From Fibrella rubiginis (GTDB lineage: Bacteria; Bacteroidota; Bacteroidia; Cytophagales; Spirosomataceae): a stretch of 64,000 nt of DNA. The stretch's first letter is position 1, and each line of letters begins with the position of its first letter. Positions 27,952 through 37,370 of this stretch are shown one piece after another. The stretch lies in contig NZ_JAFMYV010000002.1 of NCBI RefSeq assembly GCF_017353185.1, forward strand, positions 372,001 through 436,000, written 5' to 3'. Made by a program: the position numbers and the translations under genes. The notes below the pieces were generated by a model that was not told where the DNA came from, searched no databases, and saw nothing but the letters and a program-made list of their open reading frames with translations.

Positions 27952-28026
27952 AGAAGGCTAGCTCAGTTGGTTCAGAGCGCCGCTTTGACAGAGCGGAGGT
28001 CAGCGGTTCGAGCCCGCTGCTTTCTA
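27952..28026 (+). tRNA. tRNA-Val (anticodon GAC)
   Basis: This 75-nt class I tRNA has acceptor stem AGAAGGC/GCTTTCT (with one G-T pair), D-arm GCTCAGTTGGTTCAGAGC, anticodon stem CCGCT/AGCGG with loop TTGACAG (anticodon GAC), and T-arm CAGCGGTTCGAGCCCGCTG. The discriminator is A and CCA is not encoded. The first base A instead of the usual G is uncommon for tRNA-Val, but it pairs with T72. Confidence 0.93.
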
Positions 28027-28027
28027 C

Positions 28028-28061
28028 AAAGCCCCCAAATCAGCCTGGTTTGGGGGCTTTT
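28028..28061 (+). terminator. Terminator after tRNA-Val
   Basis: AAAGCCCCCAAA (28028-28039) pairs with TTTGGGGGCTTT (28049-28060), 12 bp around a 9-nt loop, one base after the tRNA. T runs on both sides allow use by the convergent gene that ends at 28098. Confidence 0.9.
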
Positions 28062-28097
28062 GCGTATAAGCTAACTGCACTACGCCGGTTGGTGGCT

Positions 28098-29126
28098 CTA
28101 ATCCAGTGCCTTTGCTAGAGTGTCGAGCCAGATCTGGCGACCGGCGCAATTCCAGTGAGAATCGCTAAGAGCGTAGGGAGCGGGGTGCTGAGTGAGAAAA
28201 GGCTGATACACATCGACTACCCTGGCCGTGAGCGCAGGATGCTGCTGAATACGCTCGATGAGGTGGTTGTATTTCCCGCGATTCGGATCAAGCAGGGTGG
28301 CCTTGTTTGGAATGATCGACAGGAGTACGTCGTCGAAACCGGCTTGCTTATAGCGGGCGGCGCTCTGATTCAGGTGCGCCACAAGCGTGTCTACTTCGGC
28401 GTTGGTGAGTGGCGCAAACGACGAGTTCAACGGCTTGTCGGGGTTGGTATCTAAGTCGGTGAACAGGTGCTGTTTGTTGGTTGACAGCGAGACGGTTGGG
28501 GCCACCCGATCAAACCACAACTGATTCAGCACGGCCTTCTGTTCGCGGAAAAACTGGAACAGATCATGACTGAACAGTACAGTCTCTAACCGCTCCTCGA
28601 TGCCTTTCGACCGGACCATATCGACCAACTGAGCACGCCAGGAGGGCTGTTCTGGTTTTGGACTGTTCGTTCTGTTTGAATCGGCTACCACAAGCAGGTT
28701 GTTGATCGGTCCGGCTGCGTGTTCGCGAAAATGCCGCTCTACCGACTCCAGCAGCAAGATGTTGCGCCGGGTTGTATCCAGTTGCACAACCTGATTTTTA
28801 GGGTCTTCCCAGTGTTGCCACCGCAACCAGTGCACGGGCAGATCATTGGCAGCTAAGCGGCCATGTTCGGTGAAACTGTCGCCGATGACGTACAGGTTCG
28901 GGGCCGTTTCAGAGACAGGTTTGGTGGTCAACACGGATGCGTGTTGAGGGCAACGCTGTTGACGCTCTTTGAATTGGGGCAGATTCGAGAGGCGATACAG
29001 GTCGCCATAGCGGTAATCATCTACGATCACCTTTGTCTCGTACAACTGATGCATAACCGGCTGAAAACACCCGCCCAGCCAAAGCACACAAACCACCACC
29101 AAAACCAGGTACCGGACAATCTTCAT
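28098..29126 (-). CDS. SGNH-fold (AlgJ/AlgX-like) lipoprotein
   Basis: This 342-residue protein has a lipoprotein signal ending at C20 (LWLGGC). The segment GDSF at 82-85 and the late motif D322-S-H324-W in LSDSHWNCAGRQ are those of the SGNH/DHHW fold of AlgJ and AlgX, which handle acetyl groups on exported polysaccharides. Overall similarity is modest, so the reaction is uncertain, but the catalytic Asp-His pair and the first-block serine S84 are present. Its ATG overlaps the stop codon of the 906-residue gene (ATGA), so the two are translationally coupled. The nearby acyltransferase and glycosyltransferases support a role in surface polysaccharide modification. Confidence 0.6.
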   Translation of the reverse strand: MKIVRYLVLVVVCVLWLGGCFQPVMHQLYETKVIVDDYRYGDLYRLSNLPQFKERQQRCPQHASVLTTKPVSETAPNLYVIGDSFTEHGRLAANDLPVHWLRWQHWEDPKNQVVQLDTTRRNILLLESVERHFREHAAGPINNLLVVADSNRTNSPKPEQPSWRAQLVDMVRSKGIEERLETVLFSHDLFQFFREQKAVLNQLWFDRVAPTVSLSTNKQHLFTDLDTNPDKPLNSSFAPLTNAEVDTLVAHLNQSAARYKQAGFDDVLLSIIPNKATLLDPNRGKYNHLIERIQQHPALTARVVDVYQPFLTQHPAPYALSDSHWNCAGRQIWLDTLAKALD

Positions 29127-31843
29127 CGAATTCGGATACTAAACAACTGCACTGCTTTTTGAATACTGCTGACAATATATAACTCATTCGACGCGTCGTC
29201 GAACTGGAGTGTAACCGGGAAATCGCTGGGAATGGGCCGGTTGCCGATACGGTTGCCCGACAGGTCGTACAGCGTAGTAAAGTTACCCGATTTCACGGCC
29301 AAAATCTCCACACCAGCACCCAGCCGGTGGTACTGCACGTGGGTTTGGTCGGGCTTGAGGCCGCGCAGTTCAAAGCGCCGGTTGCCCTGCGCGTCGAGTA
29401 CGGCCACGTCGGCATCCGTAGTGCGGAGCAGGATGTAGCCCGTCTGTTCGGCATCGGGAAAGAGCCGGAACGTACCATCGCGAAGAGGACGGTATAATTG
29501 TTTTCGACTGATTATCAGTCCATTGCTGCCGACGGTGATTAGTTCGCCATTGGCGTTGACGGTTACAATCTGATTGCTGGCGGGCAGAAACAGTGCCGGA
29601 CCGGCGAAGCGCACGGAGTCACGGGCATCTTCGGAGTTAATAGCTAGCTTCAACGGAAAGCGAGTTGCTTCGCGGTTAATAGTCTGTGTGGCGCCGCCTT
29701 CCCAATAATGCAGGAAGCCATCGGTTTGCAACCCCAGCACGGCGAGTTGTCCGCGCTGGTCGATCACCTGAAACGGCAGTTGCAGTGGTTCTTTTTTAGG
29801 CGACGTAAACAGCCGGTTGATGCGTTGCTGCTGCCGGTCGAGCGCGTAAATCGACCCATCGCGGTGGGCCATCAATGCCACGATGGATGACTGCTGACGG
29901 TTGCCACTGAGCAGCGCCAGGTAGCTGGTCTCGATGCCCGCTGGCAGCGCAATACGCTGAAGTTGAACACGTTTCAGCCCTAGATCAGCCACGTACAGTG
30001 ACCGGCTGGTCATGAACAGGTATTGCAATTGCCCGTTATTGCGCCAGTCTACCGCCACCACGTTGCTGCGAATAGGACCGTCAGTGGTGTCCTGCACAAT
30101 CTTGTCTTTGTCGGTGGTGAGCAGCACGAATTGTTGGGCGCTGTTCTGCGCCCAAATTTGCGCGCCGGGGTCCGACAGTCGCCCCGCCACTACCGGCGAC
30201 GCGATCAGGCTGGCATTGAAGGGAATGCGTTTGCGCAGCAGCACCCGCCCCAGCAACGTAGTGTCGGCCTGCCGCGAGGTACGCCCCAAAATGACCGTCG
30301 ACAGAATCCGGTCTTGCCCGTAGGTGGCCTGGTAGGCGAGGTTTTCGACGCGCTCAAACGGCTCCGGGCCAAGCAGGTTTTGCCAGGGGGTGGGCCACTG
30401 GTTCAGAAACGATGACCCTGACCGGGGCAACCGCGTGAACGAGGTGAAATGAGCGGGGCGTAGCGTTTGCGTTAAGAGGGCCGACAGCCGTTCGTCGGTG
30501 GCCCAGACCGTATGGCTGTTCATCTGCTGGATCCAGGCCTGCAAATTTTCTTCCGAATTGGCCAGCACCACACACCGACCGTGCTGCGTCATCCAGGTTT
30601 GCGAAAAACCGGCGAAGAGGTTGGTGAAAAGCGTGGCGGGCAACTCATCAACGGGCAGGGGCAATAGCTGATGACCCAAATACGGCCGCGCCGCGACAGG
30701 CCGCGCCGCCGATTTTGCTCCACCACCCAGCCGATACGCCACCCCCTGGATGGCGTTGCTAAGTTGCTGAACATTAGTGCCTTCAAGAATAAGCACCTGG
30801 CCAATGGCGGTGTTAGAGGATTCGAAACGGCACAGGATCACGTCGCCGGAGAGCGCATTATACAGGTTGGGCAGGAGGGACGTAATACGAGAGAGCCGCG
30901 ACCGCAGCCGGGCATTATCCGAAGCGCGAAGCAACGTGGTCAGCGACTGGCCAAAACGAGCCGGATCGGAAATGCCGAGGTGGTAGAGCGTGGCGGTGCG
31001 TTGCGGAATCAGCGCACCATTGCGGATTCGGTGGGGCGTTTGTCCGGCAAACAGGTTGGCCACATCCTGCCGGTTGGTAATGGGGTCAGTAGCAAAACCA
31101 AGCCAATGCGTGGGCGAGTCGGACCGTCGAAACTGGAGCGTGAGCGTTTGGGGCAAAAATGTCCGCAGCAGCGAGGCATTGGCGGCCGGGTTGGACAGAA
31201 GCTGGCCCAGTACATCGGCGTTGACGTACAGGTTCGCCAGGTTAGCCGCTGATTCGGGGAAGTCTACGCCGGTCGACGTGCGGAAAAACTGGCTCAGGTG
31301 GCGTGCCACATTTTCGAGCAGCAGAGCCGATGGGCTGCCGATGAGGTGATCGCGGTATAGGAGGAACGAGCCGTAGGACTGGTTGCGCAAATCGCGCAGT
31401 TCGTAGATCGTTTGCCCGGCATACTGACGGCTCAGTATCCGAAACCGGTTGGGGTCGGGTTGCTGGAGCCGTTGCAGAAACCCCTGGTCGGCAGGTGTAC
31501 CAACGGGAACGCAGAAAATAATTTCGAAAGCCGATCTGGTAAGCGGATGCACCGAGTAACGGATCGTCTTTTGGGCTAGCAATGCCTGAACCTGAGCCGA
31601 ATCCGTAGCGGAATAGAGCAGCCGTTTCAGCCGCTGAACAGCCGTGGAAAAGAGGGGAAGTTGCTGAATAGATAGCCCGGCGGGGTCCGAGTTGGTTAGC
31701 AGTTCGTGGCTGTCCATAACCAGCAGCGCATCATTCGGCACAAACGACGCCACCGCCGCCCGCGATTGCTGGTACCAACGATAACCCAACCCGCCTACGA
31801 GCAGACTTAATATGGCTAGTATGGTCCAACGTCTAAGGTTCAA
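29123..31843 (-). CDS. Large membrane-anchored protein of unknown function (DUF3352-like)
   Basis: This 906-residue protein has one N-terminal membrane helix (WTILAILSLLVGGLGY) and then an exported region. Residues 30-480 resemble DUF3352-type proteins as I recall them (VPNDALLVMDSHELL, then AFEIIFCVPVG). Residues 560-900 contain repeated short blades (FLHYWEGGATQ, TVNANGELITVGSNG, FTTLYDLSGN) suggesting a beta-propeller. The only possible start is a TTG at 31843. That codon and the next ones (NLRRW) are spelled by the AACCTTAGACGTTGG word of the adjacent repeat element, so the native 5' end may have been replaced. It is coupled to the SGNH lipoprotein downstream. Function is unknown. Confidence 0.7.
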   Translation of the reverse strand: MNLRRWTILAILSLLVGGLGYRWYQQSRAAVASFVPNDALLVMDSHELLTNSDPAGLSIQQLPLFSTAVQRLKRLLYSATDSAQVQALLAQKTIRYSVHPLTRSAFEIIFCVPVGTPADQGFLQRLQQPDPNRFRILSRQYAGQTIYELRDLRNQSYGSFLLYRDHLIGSPSALLLENVARHLSQFFRTSTGVDFPESAANLANLYVNADVLGQLLSNPAANASLLRTFLPQTLTLQFRRSDSPTHWLGFATDPITNRQDVANLFAGQTPHRIRNGALIPQRTATLYHLGISDPARFGQSLTTLLRASDNARLRSRLSRITSLLPNLYNALSGDVILCRFESSNTAIGQVLILEGTNVQQLSNAIQGVAYRLGGGAKSAARPVAARPYLGHQLLPLPVDELPATLFTNLFAGFSQTWMTQHGRCVVLANSEENLQAWIQQMNSHTVWATDERLSALLTQTLRPAHFTSFTRLPRSGSSFLNQWPTPWQNLLGPEPFERVENLAYQATYGQDRILSTVILGRTSRQADTTLLGRVLLRKRIPFNASLIASPVVAGRLSDPGAQIWAQNSAQQFVLLTTDKDKIVQDTTDGPIRSNVVAVDWRNNGQLQYLFMTSRSLYVADLGLKRVQLQRIALPAGIETSYLALLSGNRQQSSIVALMAHRDGSIYALDRQQQRINRLFTSPKKEPLQLPFQVIDQRGQLAVLGLQTDGFLHYWEGGATQTINREATRFPLKLAINSEDARDSVRFAGPALFLPASNQIVTVNANGELITVGSNGLIISRKQLYRPLRDGTFRLFPDAEQTGYILLRTTDADVAVLDAQGNRRFELRGLKPDQTHVQYHRLGAGVEILAVKSGNFTTLYDLSGNRIGNRPIPSDFPVTLQFDDASNELYIVSSIQKAVQLFSIRIR

Positions 31844-32087
31844 CGTCTAACGTTTAAAGACTAAGGTTTAAGACCCGTCGTTGTTTTTTGTCATCCCGAC
31901 GAAGGAGGGATCTACTTTCCTTCGATTGACTTATACATTAGGAAAGTAGATCCCTCATACTTCGGGATGACAAAGAAAACAACGACCACCAAAAGTAAAA
32001 CCAGAAAGTCCAAAGTAGCCGTCCTGAATAGGTTCAGAGACGAAAACTTTGGACTCGCAGCGGCGGACCGCTTAGACGTTAAACCTG
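31831..32087. repeat. Composite nested inverted repeat, about 257 bp
   Basis: Three palindromic layers fill this gap. The outer layer is a TAACGTCTAAGG-type word, repeated on the left (31831-31870) and inverted on the right (32071-32087). The middle layer consists of arms of 44 and 46 nt at 31877-31920 and 31941-31986 with the CATCCCGA...GGGATCTACTTTCC text. A smaller pair AGTCCAAAGT/ACTTTGGACT is at 32007-32016 and 32046-32055, followed by the core GCGGTCCGCCGCTGCG in inverse orientation (32056-32071). The left edge overlaps the start of the 906-residue gene. Confidence 0.88.
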
Positions 32088-32092
32088 CAACC

Positions 32093-33484
32093 TTACTTAC
32101 CCCACATGGCGTTGGCCGTATCTGGGAAGAAGAGGGTTAATTCGGGTACGTCGGCCACTACGCGGTTGGCCCATTCCACACCCTGCATGAGCGAGTGGTC
32201 CTGGTTGCTTACCTCATATTTCCACGCACCAAAACGACCCCGCGACTTAATGCCAAACGGCTCCAGGGCGGGCAATACGGCGTTCAGAATACCGTCACGC
32301 TCGACGGATGGGGTTGGGTAGCCGTACTCGAATGCTTTATGGAAGGTAGATACCACGTCGTCTTCCGACTCAATCAACTGGTCTTCGATCAGGGCCTTAA
32401 TCGTATCCCGGATCAGGTTCTCGCGGTCTACCGGCTTGGCCGACGACTCGCTCGTTTCGGTCATCAGCGACCAATACTGCTCTGAGTCAGGTACGTTGTT
32501 GGGGCTGTAGTTCGAGAACACCGTAACGCGGTAATATGGGCTGTTGGCTTCGGGGAAGTACATCCAGCACATCGTCTTCAGCCGTTCGCTGGGTTTACCT
32601 TTCAGGCCAATGCCCACTACGTTGGTCGACGAGTGTTTCAGCCCCTGGGCAGTCTCAACCAGCTTAGGATCAAGCCCTTCTACGTAGCGGGTGAAGATGT
32701 CGAGCGGTACCGTGCTCAGCAGGTGATCGTAGGTGATGGTTTCGCCACCGGCCAGCGTGAGGGTTTTTGTGGGGCCATTTACTTTCTCTACCGTGGCATT
32801 GAGCTTGAATTTATCACGCCCGATGATGTTGCCCACGGCTTCCCAGATGCTGCCCGTACCGCCTTTTTTAGGAAACTGAAACGTGCTGTTGGGACCCCAT
32901 GAAAAGTCGTCCTGGTTGAAGATCACGTTTTTAGTGGCCCGGCTCAAGTCGGCAATGGCTACGCGTTCACCCACCCACACGGCGTTCATCTCCTCGGTGG
33001 GGTAGGCCCACACCTTGAAATTATAGGGGAACAAAAATACCTCGGCAATGCCTGGCCCGGCGGTTTGCAGAATCCACTCTTTAAAGTTTTTAGGCTTCTG
33101 CGTCGAGGGGTTTTTGTAGACGTGAATAATGCCTTCAAGGCACTTCCACATCGTTTCGGGCGAGAGGTATTTGATGTTGTTCTGAAATGGGTACGGCACA
33201 AACCGGTTCTCGATCCAGACCCACGATTCGCGCTGGTGTTTAAGCCAGCCGTCTTCGCCCAATGCCTTCAGCATCAGGTCGTCGAAGTACTTGTAGTGCG
33301 AAAATTGTACGTGTCCACCAACGTCCCAGGTAAAGCCTTTTTCGTCGACGAAGCTTTTTGACAGGCCACCGATCCGGTCTTCTTTTTCGAGCACCACAAA
33401 GTCAGTGATGCCGAGGTCTTTCAGTCGGTGCGCCGCACCCAGGCCCGTTGGACCTGAGCCAATAATTACGTATTTAGTGTGCAT
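32093..33484 (-). CDS. FAD-dependent oxidoreductase, UDP-galactopyranose-mutase/amine-oxidase-like
   Basis: This 463-residue flavoprotein has the dinucleotide-binding start IIGSGPTGLGAAHRL (residues 7-21) followed by VVLEKEDRIGGLSKS. The segment WDVGGHVQFSHYKYFDD and the fold-specific PYPFQNNIKYL recall UDP-galactopyranose mutase and related protoporphyrinogen-oxidase-like proteins that act on sugar nucleotides. The C-terminal FAD-binding stretch is VEWANRVVADVPELTLFFPDTAN. It lies 38 bases downstream of a GT2 gene on the same strand, so a part in polysaccharide precursor supply or modification is likely. The exact substrate is undecided. Confidence 0.75.
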   Translation of the reverse strand: MHTKYVIIGSGPTGLGAAHRLKDLGITDFVVLEKEDRIGGLSKSFVDEKGFTWDVGGHVQFSHYKYFDDLMLKALGEDGWLKHQRESWVWIENRFVPYPFQNNIKYLSPETMWKCLEGIIHVYKNPSTQKPKNFKEWILQTAGPGIAEVFLFPYNFKVWAYPTEEMNAVWVGERVAIADLSRATKNVIFNQDDFSWGPNSTFQFPKKGGTGSIWEAVGNIIGRDKFKLNATVEKVNGPTKTLTLAGGETITYDHLLSTVPLDIFTRYVEGLDPKLVETAQGLKHSSTNVVGIGLKGKPSERLKTMCWMYFPEANSPYYRVTVFSNYSPNNVPDSEQYWSLMTETSESSAKPVDRENLIRDTIKALIEDQLIESEDDVVSTFHKAFEYGYPTPSVERDGILNAVLPALEPFGIKSRGRFGAWKYEVSNQDHSLMQGVEWANRVVADVPELTLFFPDTANAMWGK

Positions 33485-33522
33485 TTTGTGAAAAGAAAAT
33501 TTATTTACAGGCTGGTAATCAG

Positions 33523-34284
33523 TTAGTTGAGAACAGGCTCAGGTTGCCGTAGCGCGGCTACTTTCTTGCCCAGATCGAGCCGGAACTGCGCCAGTTCACG
33601 GAAACTCTGGATGCATACTTTCAGCAGCTTCCAGCGGAGGATAGACACCTCGCCGGTTAAGCGCTCTTTGTGCGTAATAGGAATATCGAATAGGTTGTTG
33701 CCCGCTTTTTTGGCCATCACGGCCAGGAAAATGTTGGGGGCGAAAGGCGTGGGTGTGGGCAGTTGCGCCAGCAGCCGCTTGAGATAACTACCCCGAATAA
33801 GGCGGAACGGGATGTTGCTGTCTTTGATGTAGGTGCCGTAGATCAGGGCAATGCTCAGCCGCAGGATGCGGGTGATAATCAGCCGGGCGGGAGCATCGAA
33901 CCGAACTTCGCGGTGGCCCAGAATAAATGGTGATTCGGCCCGTTTTGCCCAGAGCTTGTCAAAATCGGCGGTGACGAACTGATCGTCACTGTCGGTTTGG
34001 AACACATACATCGAATCGAGGGCGATGGCCTGCCGGTAAGCGTTGACCACCGCATTGCCGTGACCGCCGTTGGGCTGGTGCACGACCATAAGTTGGGGAT
34101 ATTTCGGCGCGATCTGATCCAGAATGGCTCCCGTCTTATCTTTTGAGCCGTCGTTGACAACAATCAGGCGGGTGGTTTCGGTAGGGAAATGGGCGGTTAA
34201 CAGATTGGTCCACAGCACCACAACGTCTTCAATAACGGCTTCTTCGTTGTAGGCAGGCATGACAATCGATAAGAATACGGGCAT
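33523..34284 (-). CDS. Glycosyltransferase family 2 (dolichyl-phosphate-sugar-synthase-like)
   Basis: This 253-residue GT-A enzyme begins SIVMPAYNEEAVIEDVV. It has the nucleotide-sugar aspartate D45 in VNDGSKDKT and the metal-binding D98-S-D100-D in QTDSDDQF. The later IKDSNIPFRLIRGSYLKRLL segment is typical of polyprenyl-phosphate sugar synthases. It has no C-terminal membrane helices. It probably makes a lipid-linked sugar that the GT-C membrane enzymes encoded upstream (35.6-39.3 kb) could use; this link is inference. The promoter may be the -7-like TATCTTTG at 34355-34362. Confidence 0.85.
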   Translation of the reverse strand: MPVFLSIVMPAYNEEAVIEDVVVLWTNLLTAHFPTETTRLIVVNDGSKDKTGAILDQIAPKYPQLMVVHQPNGGHGNAVVNAYRQAIALDSMYVFQTDSDDQFVTADFDKLWAKRAESPFILGHREVRFDAPARLIITRILRLSIALIYGTYIKDSNIPFRLIRGSYLKRLLAQLPTPTPFAPNIFLAVMAKKAGNNLFDIPITHKERLTGEVSILRWKLLKVCIQSFRELAQFRLDLGKKVAALRQPEPVLN

Positions 34285-34354
34285 CGTTTGGGGAGAAATC
34301 TATAGGCTACCGATGGGATCGATACGTAGATGATATACTGAATAAACAACAGGG

Positions 34355-34362
34355 CAAAGATA
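34355..34362 (-). promoter_or_regulatory. Possible -7 promoter box for the GT2 gene
   Basis: TATCTTTG on the minus strand fits the Bacteroidota -7 consensus TAnnTTTG and lies 71 bases before the GT2 start in the 134-base gap after the acyltransferase gene. No clear -33 TTG partner is seen. Confidence 0.4.
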
Positions 34363-34418
34363 GGTATTTGTTTGGCCCGCCCTCCCGAATGGCCCCAGAC
34401 CTTAGCCAATGGGTCTGG

Positions 34419-35585
34419 TTAGTAGGCGTACCGGTCCTTTAAGCGGTTGATTGGCTTTTCGATCAGGAACCACGACAGGCTGGCGAGGGCAATGGTGATG
34501 ACCAGAAAATAAACAAACTCAAAGGCAAACGAGCTGCCCAGCGTAGGTACGTAGCTCACCAGCCGCCGCCACACGCGCAACACAATATGGGTTTGGGGGG
34601 TGTGGTAGGCATTGTAAATGAAATTGTGATACAGGTAAAGGCCGTAGCTGATCTGGCCCAGATACTGGCTGACCCGGCTTTCGAGGAATGATTTCATGGG
34701 TCCCCGAAAGCCCAGAATGGCCCGGCCGATCAGGAAAAAACCAACGAACGAAGCCGTGAGCCGTTCCCAGACGTGCGCGTAAATATTGTTTACGTGATAG
34801 TCGAGACCCGGTTGTGCGGCGGCAGTGGTACGCGCTCCCCAGACCACCAGGCCAAACGCTATGATGCTGATGATGAGGCCAATAGACGAGCGAAAGAGCG
34901 CATCGAAGCGTGGGCGCTGGTAGAGCCAGAGGTAGGCCATGATCAGCCCCAGCCCGAAGGCGTCGAGGCAGGTGGGCATGGATACGTAGCCGATAAACCA
35001 GGTGCTGCCGTGGCGCATAAGGCCATAGCGCAGGGCCACGCTGCCCACCATCATGAGCAGGGCCGTGGGCATCACCAGCCGGCGGGGTAGCACAAACAGC
35101 AACATGGGCAGCACCAGGTACACCTGCTCTTCCACCGCCAGCGACCAGAGGTGATCGACGGTGCCCATCCAGGTGCCGTATCTGGCGATATACAGGTTGC
35201 TCGCATACAGGGCCAGCCAGCCAATAGTACGGCGTACGGGCGGTTCATTCAGGGCATAGAGAATAAACAGCGTGAGGTAGTATATCGGGAAAATGCGTAG
35301 TGTCCGGCGGATGTAAAATGTTTTCAGATAGCCACCCAGTGAGGCCGACTTGGGTTCGGGTAGTTTGTCTTTGCCCGACAGCAGAATGCGCGAAATGAGA
35401 AAACCACTAAGCACAAAAAAGATCGTGACGCCCAGCGAACCCAGTGGTACAAACAGGATGGGGGGCAGGCGCTCGGCGGTCCAGTGATCGATGAGCACCA
35501 TCGCCACGGCAATGAACCGGACTCCGTCGAGTTGCACAAGGTGGTTAAGCGCGGGGCGAGTGGTGGGTTGGGTTAACGTTGTCAT
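34419..35585 (-). CDS. Acyltransferase family 3 (OafA-like) membrane protein
   Basis: This 388-residue protein has about ten membrane helices. The N-terminal QLDGVRFIAVAMVLIDHWT holds the acyltransferase-3 signature with its conserved His, and the first loop contains FFVLSGFLISRILL. Such enzymes move acetyl or other acyl groups from the cytoplasm onto periplasmic sugars. No fused SGNH domain is present; the SGNH lipoprotein encoded at 28098 could be a separate partner. It lies 13 bases after the GT-C-like gene and is probably co-transcribed with it. Confidence 0.88.
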   Translation of the reverse strand: MTTLTQPTTRPALNHLVQLDGVRFIAVAMVLIDHWTAERLPPILFVPLGSLGVTIFFVLSGFLISRILLSGKDKLPEPKSASLGGYLKTFYIRRTLRIFPIYYLTLFILYALNEPPVRRTIGWLALYASNLYIARYGTWMGTVDHLWSLAVEEQVYLVLPMLLFVLPRRLVMPTALLMMVGSVALRYGLMRHGSTWFIGYVSMPTCLDAFGLGLIMAYLWLYQRPRFDALFRSSIGLIISIIAFGLVVWGARTTAAAQPGLDYHVNNIYAHVWERLTASFVGFFLIGRAILGFRGPMKSFLESRVSQYLGQISYGLYLYHNFIYNAYHTPQTHIVLRVWRRLVSYVPTLGSSFAFEFVYFLVITIALASLSWFLIEKPINRLKDRYAY

Positions 35586-35598
35586 AGAAAAAGCCGGG

Positions 35599-37350
35599 CT
35601 ACCAGTTTTTAACGGGGCCGGTGATGGTGTGGTGCGGGGCCACGGTGAGCAACCTGTTGGTGGGCCGCAACATACCTGTTGAGGCCTGGAGACCGTACTG
35701 CACCACGGCTAGATCGTAGGTGCCCGCGTCAAGTTCACCGCCTGGTATGGCCACTTCGATGGGCTGGCCGTTGGGGTACAAAGGAAGTAGTCCAACCAGC
35801 ACCCGCCAGTTGCGATAGGGGCGGGGCAGGACACCGTAGAGGTACGTTCGTTTGGCCGACCGGAGCAATACATTCAGCCCAGCGTCGGGATGAGTCAGCG
35901 ACGGCATAACGGGGGGCGAAGTGGGGGCTACACCGAGCCGTAGTATGTAATTATCGCCGGCTTTAAATAGCGTGTCGACGGGGAATATTGCAGCGGTGAC
36001 GGGCTTGAAAAACCGGGGCAGGGTTGCATCATAAAACGCCGGGGCATTGTCGATAAGCCGGGCGGTGGTGGAGTCAATGCCCGACGTGGGTGCGTTGCGG
36101 GTATAGGTCCAGTTGTACTGACTGGTGAGCAACTGTTTTCGGAGGGCAATTACCTCATGGGTATTGAGCCGGAAGGCACTCCACCAGAGTATACCACTTA
36201 GAACAAGCCCGCCAAGCGCGTATGTCCATACCATTTTCGCTGAAAATGCCTCTTTGTTGTAACGTATTGACAGCCAGTAGGTATATGTCAAAGATAACAG
36301 TGTTAGGGAATAGATTCGGTAGCGGCTGGTGAGCAGCATATCCTTCCCGTAGCCAAACCGGCCCCACACCACCACCATAGCCGTGCCAACCAGGAACGCC
36401 AACGCCCCGAACCCAAACGTTTGCAGAGGTTTCCAGCTTGTTTTATGCCTGCCCTGGCCTGCAAAACGGACCAGTTCAACGCCCCAGCCCAGCAATAAAC
36501 CCCCGCCAAGCAGCATGCTCAGCAGATAGGGTTGGGTGGTAGGCAAGGCCTCAATGGCGGCACCCAAAAAGGCCAGACAAGCCCCTGCCAGTTCGACCAC
36601 ATTGCCCCGCGTGGGTGGGTGCGTTTTGGGCATGGCGTAGTGCCAGAAATACAGGGCGATCAGCCCCATCGCCGCGATACCCCAGGGCAGCAAATCACGG
36701 TTGCGGCGTTGCACCAACAGCATCAAAACGCCAATGGGCCAGACCAGAAAACCGTTGCCGCTTACGAGCGTTGCCCCGGCGGCGAGGCCAATGGCCAACC
36801 ATGGTTTGGGTTGGTGTGCCAGGGCGTATAGGCAGGCCAGCGACCAGAAAACGACGCCAAAATTCTGAATCGACGATAAGGCCCAGTACAGGTTTTCCCA
36901 CTGCGCCAGGCTGATAATAAAAAACGCCACCGGCGGCAAAAACACGTACCAGGCTTTGGTGTAGCGGGCCAGCACCACGCCGAACAGCGCCACCAAAAAC
37001 AGCAAACTCATATCGCCGTAGACCATAAGCCGGGTGAAACTGAGCTTGCCAGACAGGGTAAAATCAGCCCAGGCCAGGAGCCGGTCGAGGGCAATGCGGT
37101 GCTCGTTATGTTGCGCAATCACCTGCCGGAACCAGCCGAGCGGTGAGGTGGCTTTCTCTAGTTGCAGCAGTGATTCTTTCAGCGCGTGGTCGTCCCATTT
37201 GGGTACGTTCGCCGCCCCGCACCACCATGCCCAGGCCACTGCACCAATGGGTAGGGCCGTAAATACCAGCGCATACAGCCAACCCAGCCAGGGCCGGTGG
37301 GTTGCCGTCGCTCTGGGAAAAACCGGCTGTGTGGGTTGTTGGGATATCAT
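35599..37350 (-). CDS. Multi-pass membrane protein, GT-C-like
   Basis: This 583-residue protein has about ten to twelve hydrophobic helices over residues 15-415, then a soluble C-terminal domain of about 170 residues with beta-strand character (FPVDTLFKAGDNYILRLGVA, then DAGTYDLAVVQYGL). The first loop has acidic residues (NVPKWDDHAL) where GT-C glycosyltransferases carry their catalytic acids. I do not recognise a specific family. Position between a GT39-like gene and an acyltransferase gene suggests a role in building or decorating a surface glycan. Substrates cannot be inferred. Confidence 0.65.
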   Translation of the reverse strand: MISQQPTQPVFPRATATHRPWLGWLYALVFTALPIGAVAWAWWCGAANVPKWDDHALKESLLQLEKATSPLGWFRQVIAQHNEHRIALDRLLAWADFTLSGKLSFTRLMVYGDMSLLFLVALFGVVLARYTKAWYVFLPPVAFFIISLAQWENLYWALSSIQNFGVVFWSLACLYALAHQPKPWLAIGLAAGATLVSGNGFLVWPIGVLMLLVQRRNRDLLPWGIAAMGLIALYFWHYAMPKTHPPTRGNVVELAGACLAFLGAAIEALPTTQPYLLSMLLGGGLLLGWGVELVRFAGQGRHKTSWKPLQTFGFGALAFLVGTAMVVVWGRFGYGKDMLLTSRYRIYSLTLLSLTYTYWLSIRYNKEAFSAKMVWTYALGGLVLSGILWWSAFRLNTHEVIALRKQLLTSQYNWTYTRNAPTSGIDSTTARLIDNAPAFYDATLPRFFKPVTAAIFPVDTLFKAGDNYILRLGVAPTSPPVMPSLTHPDAGLNVLLRSAKRTYLYGVLPRPYRNWRVLVGLLPLYPNGQPIEVAIPGGELDAGTYDLAVVQYGLQASTGMLRPTNRLLTVAPHHTITGPVKNW

Positions 37351-37370
37351 AATGTATAGGCACTGAACTG

